A stretch of DNA of 64,000 nucleotides from Thiotrichaceae bacterium (GTDB lineage Bacteria > Pseudomonadota > Gammaproteobacteria > Beggiatoales > Beggiatoaceae). The position numbers were made by a program, and so were the translations under genes. The DNA lies in the NCBI GenBank assembly GCA_011391085.1, contig JAABRD010000028.1, forward strand, positions 1 through 64,000, written 5' to 3'. Within the stretch, counting starts at the first letter, position 1, and the number at the start of each line of letters is the position of its first letter. The notes under the pieces were generated by a model. It saw only the letters and a list, made by a program, of their open reading frames with translations. It was not told the DNA's origin and ran no database searches. Positions 25,288-34,600 of the stretch are shown piece after piece.

Positions 25288-25458
25288 TAGTAGTATTCCA
25301 GTTAAATTGTACGGTTCCATCTGGAGCGCAATAAGAATTATTGCGCCCTGTGCGCCCGCGTAGCGTCGGCGCGACGCACCAGAAGAAAATGAGTGCGCCG
25401 CACAATAATTCTTATTGCGCTCCAGAGGAAATTGTACAAATTTGAATGAATCTTACTA
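25288..25458. mobile_element. Family A MITE with proven TA target duplication
   Basis: The ends TAGTAGTATTC and GAATCTTACTA are inverted copies flanked by TA/TA. The paralogous leader of module 1 reads GGTGTTAAGATAAGAC without the insert (24483-24498), while module 2 reads GGTGTTA, 171 bases plus TA, then AGATAAGAC. This is an empty/filled site pair. TA duplication is the signature of IS630/Tc1-mariner transposases. The interior is a GCGCAATAAGAATTATTGCGC palindrome. Confidence 0.88.
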
Positions 25459-25627
25459 TAAGATAAGACAAAGTCAATGGAAAGTCAAGACCTTACTGTC
25501 AAGGTAATCTAGTTTATCACAGAAACAGCCAGTGTAGCGAGGTGGTGTGCAACTGGCTACCTGGCTAGTTCCGCAGTGCGATGAGATTTATCCGTTGATT
25601 TTTTCAATCCATTATCCTAAACTCTAA

Positions 25628-25755
25628 GGTAACAAACTCATCATCTTCTCGCCACAGGATCCGGTGAAATTTGCACAAGCGATGGTGCGACGTTATACGG
25701 CAGCACCTCGAACGCAAAGTATCGTGGACGAATTGATTGCGGAAAGACGAGAGGA
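25628..25755 (+). pseudogene. Fragment of AbrB-like antitoxin (island copy 2)
   Basis: Matches the second half of the 9304 gene (GNKLIIFSPQDPVKFAQAM, RRYTAAPRTQSIVDELIAERR). The DNA-binding half is deleted and the vapC gene that should follow is gone; the sequence jumps directly into the GACTAGAGGC-type repeat and the Fic leader. Confidence 0.8.
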
Positions 25756-25886
25756 GGGAGGTTTCCCGGCGGAAGCCTCTAGTCCCGCCCGGGCCGTCTG
25801 AAGAAAAACTTGAACGTCGCGTTGTCCTCCCATCTGTAGTCCTCATAACAATTCTACAATATCGGCAAACTAAACTGTTCAAGTGA

Positions 25887-25915
25887 TTGACAATGATTAA
25901 ATAATAACGTATAAT
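25887..25915 (+). promoter_or_regulatory. Second copy of the consensus promoter, now before a Fic pseudogene
   Basis: TTGACA (25887-25892), 17-base spacer and TATAAT (25910-25915), identical to the promoter at 10194-10222. It should still fire, but the first gene behind it is broken. Confidence 0.7.
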
Positions 25916-25961
25916 CAGATAGTTACTCAGAAATCATATCGGCAACCACATCGGCAAAACT

Positions 25962-26538
25962 ATGTACCATCATCCGTCTCAAATGCAACCTCTGTTTCCG
26001 AATGGCACGGAAGAGTTAGGAGACCTTGCGTTACCAATTTTGAGTCACTCTGCCACGTTAGGGGACAATTACACCCGTTAAGTCGTCAGCCGATTATTGA
26101 ACTGTTGCGAATTATCAATAGCTATTATTCCAATCGTCTGGAAGGTCATCACAATCATCCGATTGACATTGAGAAAGCGATGCGACAAGATTATTCCGCT
26201 GACCCAGCGAAACGGGCTATTACAAATAGAAAGTTGTATTCATATTCAAGTCCAACGTCAGTTCGAACAATGGTTGGCTACGGAAACTTCTCTCAATGTG
26301 GCTGATAGTCAATTTATCGGTTGGATTCATCAACAATTTTATGCACCAATGCCTGACGAATTAAGATGGGTCAGTGACCCGACTCATCAAACCCAAGTGG
26401 AGGTGATAGCGGGACAATTACGTGACTGTGAAGTACCAGTGGGACGACATATTCCACCACGGCATGATAGTCTCGCGCGATTTCTCAAAATTTTTAGTGC
26501 TGCTTATTCACCCACTCAATCTCATGGTGCGAAAAAAG
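25962..26538 (+). pseudogene. Fic pseudogene (island copy 2)
   Basis: Homologous to codons 1 to ~192 of the 10269 gene. One G is missing in the GGGGGACAATT region (near 26060) and one base is added near 26218 (GGGCTATTACAA), so the frame breaks twice. The catalytic HPFxxGNGR region is absent, because the sequence ends at a family B element inserted after GCGAAAAAA. Confidence 0.85.
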
Positions 26539-26685
26539 GGAGTGATGCAATTCTTTGTGATGTGTTTACCCTCTCCCCCGGCTCCTCTCCCGGAGGGGGA
26601 GGAGTGAAAACCACGGGTACCGCCGTTCTCACCACGCCTGTAGGGGGTGGGGGGAAGTGTCTATCACCCACATTGCATCACTACC
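26539..26685. mobile_element. Family B element truncating the Fic pseudogene
   Basis: GGAGTGATGCAAT start and ATTGCATCACTACC end, with a CCTCTCCCCCGG / CCGGAGGGGGAGG interior. No 8-bp duplication is visible because the right flank of the original target (the rest of the Fic gene) is missing. Confidence 0.65.
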
Positions 26686-26750
26686 CTAAAATCAACTATA
26701 CTCAACTCATAGAAACACACTAACACTACCCATTTTTGTTACCAATCTTT

Positions 26751-27059
26751 ATGAACCGAAAAACCACTATATCTGCTACGATTGACCCTCTTCTTAAAGG
26801 AGAAGTGCAAGCTATTTTGAAACGCTTAGGGTTATCCACGTCTCAAGCTATTACTCTCTTTTTTCAGCAAGTGCAACAGGCCCAAACTTTACCTTTTGTT
26901 GTGGCGGAAACACTTCGCAAACCGGAGACTCCAGAACTGTTGACTACGACCACCGGCATGTCTTGTTTAGAGTTAATGCAGGATGACATCGGTTGTCTCC
27001 AAGACGCACCGCCCGACCTTTCCACGAATAAATCTTATTTGAATGACTATGGCTTATGA
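26751..27059 (+). CDS. RelB/DinJ-type antitoxin (island copy 2)
   Basis: A 102-residue paralogue of the 11650 gene, starting at the ATG of MNRKTTISATIDPLLK. It has the ribbon-helix-helix and LSTSQAITLFFQQVQQAQ signature and ends in the same tail, NKSYLNDYGL. It overlaps the intact PIN toxin gene by four bases, so this is the functional copy of the pair. Confidence 0.82.
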   Translation: MNRKTTISATIDPLLKGEVQAILKRLGLSTSQAITLFFQQVQQAQTLPFVVAETLRKPETPELLTTTTGMSCLELMQDDIGCLQDAPPDLSTNKSYLNDYGL

Positions 27060-27481
27060 AACCACAGGCAATGATAGATACTGGTCCCTTGGTAGCGGCT
27101 TTGAGTCAGGCCGACAAACATCACCAATGGGTGGTTCAACAATTGGCCATCCTCCAACCACCGTTGTTGACGTGTGACGCAGTTATTTCAGAGGCGGTTT
27201 TTTTACTGTCAAAAAGACGGGCACAACCGTCTATTGAAGCCTTATTTCGTTGGTTAAACCGAGGTACTATCCAGTTGCCATTGCATGTTCATTATGAAAT
27301 CGCTGTGATAGGTCAACTGATGAAAAACTACGCCAATGTTCCTATGTCGTTAGGAGATGCTTGTTTGGTAAGAATGAGTGAACAGTATCCAAACCATGCG
27401 ATTTTGACCTTGGATAGTGATTTTTATAATTTACCGCAAACACGGTCGTCAAACAATACCGGTGATTATGCCATAAGGTAG
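27056..27481 (+). CDS. PIN-domain ribonuclease toxin
   Basis: A 141-residue PIN protein with all four expected acidic positions: Asp in AMIDTGP, Glu in VISEAVF, Asp in SLGDACLV and Asp in LTLDSDF. It is paired with a RelB/DinJ-type antitoxin instead of an AbrB one. The copy at 11955 keeps only the first ~30 codons, so this is the intact version. Confidence 0.85.
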   Translation: MKPQAMIDTGPLVAALSQADKHHQWVVQQLAILQPPLLTCDAVISEAVFLLSKRRAQPSIEALFRWLNRGTIQLPLHVHYEIAVIGQLMKNYANVPMSLGDACLVRMSEQYPNHAILTLDSDFYNLPQTRSSNNTGDYAIR

Positions 27482-27501
27482 TGATGCACAGGGTAGTGGT
27501 T

Positions 27502-27594
27502 CTCTCGTTCCCACGTGTCAGCGTGGGAATGCCGTCTTTTCGCGCCAGCGTCCTGTTCCCGCAACGCGTTCTCATGTGGCGCGTGGGAACGAGA
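27502..27594. repeat. Inverted repeat CTCGTTCCCACG...CGTGGGAACGAG
   Basis: A palindromic element with inner GCGTGGGAATGC arms, just after the PIN gene; a second copy lies at 54267-54366. It may act as a terminator or be another non-autonomous element. Confidence 0.6.
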
Positions 27595-28111
27595 AAAGCG
27601 TAGCTTTGAAAAAACTTAAGATTATTGTTCAACAACACTTGATTTTTTCTAATTCACCCTTATTTTGAGAAAACGTGGAATTTTCATTATTTAACTATAG
27701 CTATTACATGGTTGCAAGGATTGACAGGATGATAAAGTCATCTTACCATGTCGTTCAAAGATGATTAACGTTTAATTCGAGAAATACAATGAAATACAAA
27801 CATTTACCCCCCCCCCCCACATAAAAAGTAAGTCTTTGATTCTAAAGGCACAGCCCTCGCTTTGCCTACTCAAAATGACTCTTTTTCTAAAAAAAGAGAC
27901 TCGTCCTCCACGTCCTGATTTCCTCCCTTTAGATTGCTTCATAGTAGCAGTCTCCTGTTTTCAAAAAGTCATCACTCCGTCTTGCCTATTTGTTCTTCCT
28001 TGGTTTGTCTTAAAGTTTGAGAACTCACCCGTCTTGACTTTAATTCAAGGTTTCTTCTGGATTAACCAATCCTCTCAATTCAGAATTTCTTGAGAACAGG
28101 AGGAACTCGCT
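27595..28111. other. AT-rich gap before the glycan genes; no gene supported
   Basis: I see no supported gene. It contains a run of 12 C (27807-27818) and a CTCTTTTTCTAAAAAAAGAG stem (about 27871-27890). An 85-codon open frame at 27836-28093 lacks a ribosome site and has no protein-like composition. The end of the gap carries the AGGAGG site for the next gene. Confidence 0.6.
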
Positions 28112-29542
28112 GTGTATCACTTATCGCCTCAAAAACGGCAAGTCATGGAAGAGATGGACCAACTCGCTTGGCAACGAGAACAGTGGATAAAAAGCAATCA
28201 GACTTATTATCAAGATTTGCTGAAATTCCTCAAATATCAAATCCCAGAAGGTAGCCGTATTATAGAAATTGGCTGTGGTACAGGTTATTTGTTGAATAAT
28301 TTAAATCCAAAGATAGGTTGGGGAATCGACATTTCTCAGCAAATGATTGCTATTGCGAAGCAAAATTATCCACATTTGAACTTTTGCCAAATGGATGCAG
28401 AAGCACTCAATATCACGGAATCCTTTGATTATATCATTGTTTCCGATACAGTGGGTTATTTCGAAGATGTCCAAAAAGCGTTTTCGGAACTACTGAGAAT
28501 AGCTTCTGAAGACACCAGGATTATCATCACCTACCAGAATTTTTTATGGCTACCAATCCTAACTACGGCCGAATGGCTAAAGTTGAAAATGCCGACGACC
28601 AAATTGAATTGGTTAGATTTAGAAGACCTTACCAACCTCTTAAATCTAACTGGTTGGGAGGTGATAAAAACAGGACGTCGTTGCCTCTTCCCCAAACAGT
28701 TACCTATTTTCTCTGAATGGATGAATAAGTATCTTGCCTCTTTGCCTCTGTTTAATCGACTTTGCCTCACCACATTTGTGATAGCGAAACCACACTGGTC
28801 TTTGCCGGCGAACAATGACCAATTTGGGGTAAGCGTGATTATCCCGGCCCGGAACGAGAAAGGGAATATAGAGAATGCTGTGAAGCGAATGCCCAGGATG
28901 GGAAAATACACGGAGATTATTTTTGTGGAAGGACATTCACAGGATGACACTCTGGCGGAAATTCAACGGGTTTGCGACAAATATTTAAACGATTGGAACC
29001 TCTATTATGTTGTCCAAGATGGGCAAGGCAAAGCAGATGCGGTGCGAAAAGGTTTTAGTTTAGCAACGGGTGATATTTTGATGATTTTAGATGCTGATTT
29101 AACAGTGTCGCCAGAGGATTTACCAAAATTCTATAATGCAATAGCGACAGGTAAAGGGGAATATATTAATGGGTCACGGTTGGTTTATCCGATGGAAAAG
29201 GATGCGATGCGGTTTCTCAACATGGTTGCCAATAAATTTTTCTCGATAATGTTCTCTTGGCTACTCGGTCAATCATTGAAAGATACTTTGTGTGGCACCA
29301 AGGTGTTGTCCAAAAGGAATTGGGAAAAGTTGATGAGAAATCGTCATTACTTTGGTGATTTTGACCCGTTTGGTGATTTCGACTTGATTTTTGGGGCCGC
29401 TAAGTTAAATTTGAAAATGGTGGAAGTGCCCATCCACTATAAAGCGAGACAGTATGGGGAAACGAATATTTCTCGGTTTCAGCATGGCTGGCTATTACTG
29501 AAAATGGTGATGTTTGCGTTGCATAAAATTAAGTTTTATTAA
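28112..29542 (+). CDS. Fused SAM methyltransferase and family 2 glycosyltransferase
   Basis: Starts at GTG eight bases after AGGAGG. Residues about 1-200 are a class I methyltransferase (IIEIGCGTGYLL, GIDISQQMI, FDYIIVSDTVGYFED). Residues about 230-476 are a GT-A glycosyltransferase of the dolichyl-phosphate-mannose-synthase-like group (VSVIIPARNEKGNIENAV, GQGKADAVRKGF, LMILDADLTVSPEDL, DTLCGTKVL, PIHYKARQYGETNIS). The two modules are usually separate proteins. It probably builds a lipid-linked sugar and modifies a glycan; a multispanning GT-C-like protein is encoded downstream. Confidence 0.85.
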   Translation: MYHLSPQKRQVMEEMDQLAWQREQWIKSNQTYYQDLLKFLKYQIPEGSRIIEIGCGTGYLLNNLNPKIGWGIDISQQMIAIAKQNYPHLNFCQMDAEALNITESFDYIIVSDTVGYFEDVQKAFSELLRIASEDTRIIITYQNFLWLPILTTAEWLKLKMPTTKLNWLDLEDLTNLLNLTGWEVIKTGRRCLFPKQLPIFSEWMNKYLASLPLFNRLCLTTFVIAKPHWSLPANNDQFGVSVIIPARNEKGNIENAVKRMPRMGKYTEIIFVEGHSQDDTLAEIQRVCDKYLNDWNLYYVVQDGQGKADAVRKGFSLATGDILMILDADLTVSPEDLPKFYNAIATGKGEYINGSRLVYPMEKDAMRFLNMVANKFFSIMFSWLLGQSLKDTLCGTKVLSKRNWEKLMRNRHYFGDFDPFGDFDLIFGAAKLNLKMVEVPIHYKARQYGETNISRFQHGWLLLKMVMFALHKIKFY

Positions 29543-29560
29543 AAAGTTACGCAACCATCT

Positions 29561-29595
29561 AAAGAAACTCAGTTTCTTAAAGAAACTGAGTTTCT
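29561..29595. terminator. Hairpin AGAAACTCAGTTTC...GAAACTGAGTTTCT
   Basis: Strong stem-loop just after the methyltransferase/glycosyltransferase gene, with the arms AAACTCAGTTTCTT and AAGAAACTGAGTTT. It is one of a dispersed family (35371, 41990, 49378, 60173, 61044). Confidence 0.6.
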
Positions 29596-29664
29596 CATAG
29601 CTTTATACCGGTGGAAGCGAAAAAAAGCCACCACCACGGTTTTGTAACCCTGTAGGAGAGACTC

Positions 29665-30387
29665 ATGTCCAACAAATTAGTTAATCATACCCAGATTTGG
29701 AAAACTAAAAAGATACTAAGAGAAGTCTATACTGACTGGTACATGCAAATTGCCAAGGATCTATGCAACAGCGGTACCTCTGTAGAACTGGGCAGTGGAA
29801 CGGGAAATTTCAAAGTGTTCCAGCCAGCCGTTATTGCCTCTGATATACAGTGGTGTGAATGGCTTGACGTGTGTTTTGACGCCCATAAAATGCCGTTTCC
29901 AGACAATAGTTTGGCTAACCTGGTTATGATTGATGTGCTACATCACTTGTCAAACCCCATACAATTTTTTCAAGAAGCCTCGAGAGTTTTACAGTCAGGA
30001 GGCAGAATTTTGATGGTTGAACCCTTTCCTTCGCCATTGTCGCTACCTATTTACCAAACGTTTCATCCGGAACCATTTATTTGGGAGAACGACTATTTTA
30101 ACTATCAAGGTGAGATGCAACCTAAGGATCCCTGGGAAGCTAATCAAGCGATAGCGTATCTTCTATTTTTCAAAAAATGCAAACAGTTTTTGGCAAAGTT
30201 TGAGAGTTTAAAAATAATCAAACGGCAGAAAATGAGTTGTCTCCTCTATCCACTATCAGGAGGATTTGAACACCAATCATTCATCCCAGACCGTCTGATT
30301 TCGGTTTTTAAAGTGTTGGAAAGAATACTCATTCCTTTGCGTTGGCTAATGGCTTTTAGATGTTATATTGTGGTGGAGAAAATATGA
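29665..30387 (+). CDS. Class I SAM-dependent methyltransferase
   Basis: A 240-residue methyltransferase: VELGSGTGNFK is motif I, followed by DIQWCEWLDVCFDAHKMPFPDNSLANLVMIDVLHHLSNPIQFFQEASRVLQSGGRILMVEP, the UbiE/Methyltransf_11 pattern. The ATG has AGGAGA upstream. The stop overlaps the start of the next gene (ATGA). Probably a glycan or lipid tailoring enzyme in this three-gene set. Confidence 0.85.
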   Translation: MSNKLVNHTQIWKTKKILREVYTDWYMQIAKDLCNSGTSVELGSGTGNFKVFQPAVIASDIQWCEWLDVCFDAHKMPFPDNSLANLVMIDVLHHLSNPIQFFQEASRVLQSGGRILMVEPFPSPLSLPIYQTFHPEPFIWENDYFNYQGEMQPKDPWEANQAIAYLLFFKKCKQFLAKFESLKIIKRQKMSCLLYPLSGGFEHQSFIPDRLISVFKVLERILIPLRWLMAFRCYIVVEKI

Positions 30388-32003
30388 AAAATTTACCTGT
30401 GTTACTGGTATTGCCAATAATGTTAATTGTTACCGCTGTGCTTTTAAACGGTTCTCGTGGCCCCTATTGGATAGGCTACAACTCTGATTCTGAGTATGCT
30501 TACCTATTCAATTCTCTTAACCTGGCCAAATCAAGACCCGTGGGACATACCGACCATCCTGGGACAACCGTTCAACTGTTAGGGGCAACCGTGCTGGAAA
30601 TTTCACACGCCCTTGATTTTTCTGCAAAAGACGACTTAGAATTTGCGGTTCTCAAAAATCCAGAATTTTATTTGACCGTCCTTAACACGGTCCTAATAAC
30701 TTTCAATGCACTACTACTGTTCATCATTGGTGTAGTGGTGGTTACTTTAACCAAAAATGTTTGGCTAAGTCTCTTATTACAATTCTCACCGTTTTTTTCT
30801 ACCACCGTGTTGATCCAAGGTTTACCGAGAGTTTTCTGCGAACCTCTCTTGTTGTTTGCCAGTCTGTTATTGGCGTTGATTCTGGTGAAAATCGTCGTTG
30901 ATGAAAATCTCACCAAACTTTCTCCCTGGTACTTGGTGGCCCTGGCATTGGTTTCGAGTTTTGGGATAGCTACCAAAGTGACTTTTATCCCCTTACTGAT
31001 TATTCCCTTGCTGATTTTACCAACGTTACAAAAGAAACTTGGATTCCTCTTCTTGACGGGATTAAGTTTCATACTGTGGACCTGGCCAATCATTTCGCAA
31101 TATAAACGTGTCTATTCCTGGTTTTACGGTATCTTCACTCACACAGGCCATTATGGCGGTGGCAATACCGGAATAATAGACCCAACTCTCTATTTCCAAA
31201 ACCTTCAGAATCTCTTCCTTGGCAATCCATTATTCTTCCTAATCTGGTTATTTGCCGTCTGCTTCATCCTGATATTTAACGGGTCTCCGGCCATGAGAAA
31301 GAAGGCCTGGCAAGACACTTCCTTTAGAGTTTTAGTAGCCGTGGTGGTGGCGCAACTGTGTGCCATTCTGATGGTTGCTAAACATAGTGGTGACCACTAC
31401 TTGTTACCCGCTTTGAGTCTTTCAGGACTCGTGTTATTTTTGGTGTTTGTGTATTTACAACGACTTGACTATTTTAGTCGATTTAACACCAAAAAGGTTG
31501 CCATCGTCATTGGTATCTTCTTCCTGTTCAGTAGTGTGCTGAGAATAGTCGACCTCCAGAACGTATTTGTGCAAAATCTGCAAATCAAACAAGAATCATT
31601 GGCAGTCTATCAAAAGGTGGAAACGGAATATAAAAATCATCTCAAGGTTTCCTACTATCGTTCCTCTTCCCCTTTGTTTGCACTATACTTTGGTAATGGT
31701 TGGGCACATAACCGGTATTCCGACATCCTTCAAAAGATTTATGGGGAGGCTTACTTTTACAACCAGTGGAATGGAATATTTTACACTTGGACGAGAGTTT
31801 TTCTGATTGAGGAAGTCATTTCGAAAGGATATGGGATAATCTTCCACGGACAACCCATCTTCAGAAAACAAGGCGACCAACTAAGGGCTGGCACGGGTTC
31901 AATTTTGCAGTTGACAGATGTCTTGCGGGGACAGCATGAGACCATTTATGTTCCCCAGACTATTACTGTACCGAAAGGGATTCCTTTCCAACCACCTTCC
32001 TAA
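30384..32003 (+). CDS. Multispanning GT-C-like glycosyltransferase (PMT/ArnT-like)
   Basis: Starts at the ATG overlapping the upstream stop; 539 residues with about ten hydrophobic segments. The first periplasmic loop (YNSDSEYAYLFNSLNLAKSRPVGHTDHPGTTVQLLG) has the acidic and DHPGT features of GT-C transferases that use polyprenyl-phosphate sugars. The C-terminal ~150 residues are soluble. With the DPM-synthase-like gene upstream this suggests synthesis of a polyprenyl sugar and its transfer outside the membrane. The exact family is uncertain. Confidence 0.65.
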   Translation: MKNLPVLLVLPIMLIVTAVLLNGSRGPYWIGYNSDSEYAYLFNSLNLAKSRPVGHTDHPGTTVQLLGATVLEISHALDFSAKDDLEFAVLKNPEFYLTVLNTVLITFNALLLFIIGVVVVTLTKNVWLSLLLQFSPFFSTTVLIQGLPRVFCEPLLLFASLLLALILVKIVVDENLTKLSPWYLVALALVSSFGIATKVTFIPLLIIPLLILPTLQKKLGFLFLTGLSFILWTWPIISQYKRVYSWFYGIFTHTGHYGGGNTGIIDPTLYFQNLQNLFLGNPLFFLIWLFAVCFILIFNGSPAMRKKAWQDTSFRVLVAVVVAQLCAILMVAKHSGDHYLLPALSLSGLVLFLVFVYLQRLDYFSRFNTKKVAIVIGIFFLFSSVLRIVDLQNVFVQNLQIKQESLAVYQKVETEYKNHLKVSYYRSSSPLFALYFGNGWAHNRYSDILQKIYGEAYFYNQWNGIFYTWTRVFLIEEVISKGYGIIFHGQPIFRKQGDQLRAGTGSILQLTDVLRGQHETIYVPQTITVPKGIPFQPPS

Positions 32004-32090
32004 AATGCTAAAGTGCCGATTATGAGGAATTAACCAGGTCGATTTTGGAGACGGAATGTTTTGAGGTGGTGCCTTAAAAAAAACCAAAAC

Positions 32091-32139
32091 CAGGAATCCA
32101 AAGTAGCTTTGTCCGGACAAAGTACGCTTTAGACTCATG
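32091..32139. terminator. Hairpin AGCTTTGTCCGGACAAAG family
   Basis: Imperfect copy of the GGAGTCCAAAGCGTAGCTTTGTCCGGACAAAGC hairpin, 88 bases after the GT-C gene. It may terminate the glycan operon. Confidence 0.5.
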
Positions 32140-32364
32140 GACCAACATTCACTTTGTCACCTTTCTGACAACGCCCCAAGAGAACCCCTCCATTACGTTA
32201 TAAATCTAACACTTGTATAACATAAAAGATTTCTCTAAACTATTCATTTACAATGAATCATTCCCCAACACCCAAATTGGCATAGTTAATGTTACTATGG
32301 TCCAAATCGAAAATTTCGACTCTGGAACGCAATCTGAAATATTGCGGTCTTTTTTTCAGAATTT

Positions 32365-32524
32365 GGTAGTGATGCAATGTGAGTGAGATGTTTACCCTCA
32401 CCCCCGGCCCCTCTCCCAGAGGGAGATGGGGGAAAGGCGGAATCCGTGGTTTTCTCCCCACGCCCGTAGGGAGAGGTGCCGGGGGTGAGGGCAACCTGAA
32501 TATCACCCAGATTGCATCACTACC
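32365..32524. mobile_element. Family B element with 8-bp target duplication CAGAATTT
   Basis: GGTAGTGATGCAATG...TTGCATCACTACC ends flanked by CAGAATTT on both sides (32357-32364, 32525-32532). The interior carries CCCTCACCCCCGGCCCCTC and its inverse. It lies 58 bases before glnA, so the glnA promoter must read through or start inside it. The remaining bases of the 32004-32582 gap show no gene. Confidence 0.78.
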
Positions 32525-32582
32525 CAGAATTTAACCAACCTTCAACCACTACTCTATTCCACTTTAAGGAGTTACAATTAAC

Positions 32583-33992
32583 ATGTCTGGTGAAAAAGTC
32601 TTAAACCTAATCAAAGAGAAAAACGTCAAATTTGTTGACTTCCGCTTTACTGATACGAGAGGGAAAGAACAACATGTCACCTCCCCTGCGGAAACCTTAG
32701 ATGACGACATTTTTACAGATGGCAAAATGTTTGACGGCTCCTCCATTGCCGGCTGGAAAGGCATCAACGAATCGGATATGATTCTGATGCCCGACCCAAC
32801 CACTGCGGTGCTTGACCCCTTTGTTGAAGAAGTCACTCTCAACTTACGTTGTGATGTGATTGAACCCACCACCATGCAAGGCTATGAACGTGACCCACGT
32901 TCCCTGGCCAAACGGGCTGAGGCGTATTTAAAATCCACAGGCATTGCTGACATTGCCTATTTTGGTCCAGAGAATGAATTTTTCATTTTTGACGACATCC
33001 GGTGGGGCGCCGACATCAGCGGTTGCTTCTGCAAAGTCGATTCCAAAGAAGCGAATTGGAACTCTGAAAAAGTCTATTCCGATGGCAACTTAGGTCATCG
33101 TCCCTCCATCAAAGGCGGCTACTTCCCCGTGCCACCCGTGGACTCCCTGCATGACATTCGGTCCGACATGTGCTTGATGTTAAAAGACATGGGTCTCATC
33201 GTGGAAGTTCATCACCATGAAGTGGCCACCGCCGGCCAATGTGAAATCGGCGTCGGTTTCAACACCCTCGTCAAAAAAGCCGATGAAGTGCAAATTCTCA
33301 AATATGTCATCATGCAAGTCGCCCACGATTATGGCAAAACGGCCACCTTCATGCCGAAACCGCTAGTGGGGGACAATGGCAGTGGGATGCACGTTCACCA
33401 ATCGTTGGCTAAAGATGGCAAGAATCTGTTCAGTGGCGATAAATATGGCAACCTTTCGGAACTCGCCCTTTACTACATTGGTGGCATCATCAAACATGCC
33501 CGCGCCCTCAATGGTCTGACCAATCCCACGACGAACAGTTACAAACGCCTCGTCCCCGGCTTTGAAGCACCGACCCTGCTGGCTTACTCCGCCCGCAACC
33601 GTTCTGCTTCGATTCGCATTCCTTACGTGGCCAGTCCCAAGGCGCGTCGGATTGAAGTCCGCTTCCCAGATTCCATGAGTAATCCTTACTTCGCTTTTTC
33701 CGCCATGATGATGGCAGGGTTAGATGGGATTCAAAACAAGATTCATCCAGGGGAGGCGATGGACAAGGATTTGTATGATTTGCCACCTGAAGAGGAGAAA
33801 AACATTCCTACCGTGTGCCATTCCTTGGAGATGGCGTTGGAATATCTTGACAAAGATCGTCACTTCCTCTTGGCTGGCGGCGTCTTCACGAATGATGTGA
33901 TTGATGCTTACATTGGTTTGAAGATGCAAGAGGTGACGCGCCTCCGCATGACGACTCATCCGATAGAATTTGATATGTGTTATAGTTTGTAA
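32583..33992 (+). CDS. glnA: Glutamine synthetase, type I
   Basis: A 469-residue GSI-beta enzyme that makes glutamine from glutamate, ammonia and ATP. Visible landmarks: [16 protein letters not shown], the DGSSIAGW segment, [10 protein letters not shown] (metal ligands), the [15 protein letters not shown] block, the [17 protein letters not shown] loop, [10 protein letters not shown], and Tyr398 in DLYDLPPEE, the expected adenylylation site. A GGAG ribosome site precedes the ATG. No sigma-54 or NtrC sites were recognised. The gene stands alone between repeat-filled gaps; amtB lies 18 kb away. Confidence 0.97.
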   Translation: MSGEKVLNLIKEKNVKFVDFRFTDTRGKEQHVTSPAETLDDDIFTDGKMFDGSSIAGWKGINESDMILMPDPTTAVLDPFVEEVTLNLRCDVIEPTTMQGYERDPRSLAKRAEAYLKSTGIADIAYFGPENEFFIFDDIRWGADISGCFCKVDSKEANWNSEKVYSDGNLGHRPSIKGGYFPVPPVDSLHDIRSDMCLMLKDMGLIVEVHHHEVATAGQCEIGVGFNTLVKKADEVQILKYVIMQVAHDYGKTATFMPKPLVGDNGSGMHVHQSLAKDGKNLFSGDKYGNLSELALYYIGGIIKHARALNGLTNPTTNSYKRLVPGFEAPTLLAYSARNRSASIRIPYVASPKARRIEVRFPDSMSNPYFAFSAMMMAGLDGIQNKIHPGEAMDKDLYDLPPEEEKNIPTVCHSLEMALEYLDKDRHFLLAGGVFTNDVIDAYIGLKMQEVTRLRMTTHPIEFDMCYSL

Positions 33993-34040
33993 AACGCGGA
34001 ACAGGTTCTCCACCCAAATTTTTCACCTAAATTCCTCACT

Positions 34041-34094
34041 CCAGGAGTCCAAGGCGTAGCTTTGTCAGTATAAAGCGGCGTTTTGGACTCCTGA
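34041..34094. terminator. Terminator-like hairpin after glnA
   Basis: CCAGGAGTCCAAGGCGTAGC...GCGGCGTTTTGGACTCCTG, 49 bases after the glnA stop; a member of the AGTCCAAAGCGTAGCTTTG hairpin family. Confidence 0.6.
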
Positions 34095-34174
34095 ATTTGT
34101 TGCGACATAAGCTGTTTCCCCCGAATAAATCGTTCGAATAAATCGTTTTGGAATTTTCCTTTGTGTCATTGTAT

Positions 34175-34536
34175 AGTGATATTCATATAGGACTGACGCA
34201 CTCACCCCCCCCAACCCCCCCGTACACGGGGGGGAGTCATTCCCCCCGCGTGCGGGGGGGCTAGGGGGGGTGTCAACCACCACCCCCCAACCCCCCCCAA
34301 CCCCCTCCGTACACGGGGGGGAGTCATTCCCCCCGCGTGCGGGGGGGCTAGGGGGGGTGTCAACTCAACGAGTTATAAAAAAAGTTGCGTAAGTCCTGTT
34401 ATATAAATTTGTACATATCCGCTTACGCGCAATAAGAATTATTGCGCCGTTTCGCGCCGCCACATAGCGGGCGCACGGCACAATAATTCTTATTGCGTTC
34501 CAGAGGGAACTGTACAGATTTGAAGGAATATGACTA
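34175..34536. mobile_element. Family A MITE interrupted by a nested family D element
   Basis: The outer ends TAGTGATATTC (34175) and GAATATGACTA (to 34536) are flanked by TA/TA. The inside near the right end carries the same GCGCAATAAGAATTATTGCGCC palindrome as 25288-25458. A second palindromic element has inserted about 15 bases from the left end. Confidence 0.7.
34190..34397. mobile_element. Nested family D palindrome
   Basis: Ends AGGACTGACGCA and TGCGTAAGTCCT, interior tandem copies of CACCCCCC...CCCCGCGTGCGGGG. It sits wholly inside the family A element. Confidence 0.6.
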
Positions 34537-34600
34537 TAACTCAGAATGAATAATGAATTCAGTACTTACTCTTACTCTATTATTTAAACATAAATAGTTG

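Noticed and set aside
27836-28093. 85-codon open frame before the glycan genes
   Set aside because: No ribosome site, low-complexity start near a C-run, no domain-like pattern; treated as non-coding.
32525-32582. Sigma-54 promoter for glnA
   Set aside because: No GG-10-GC pattern with the expected bases was found upstream of the gene.
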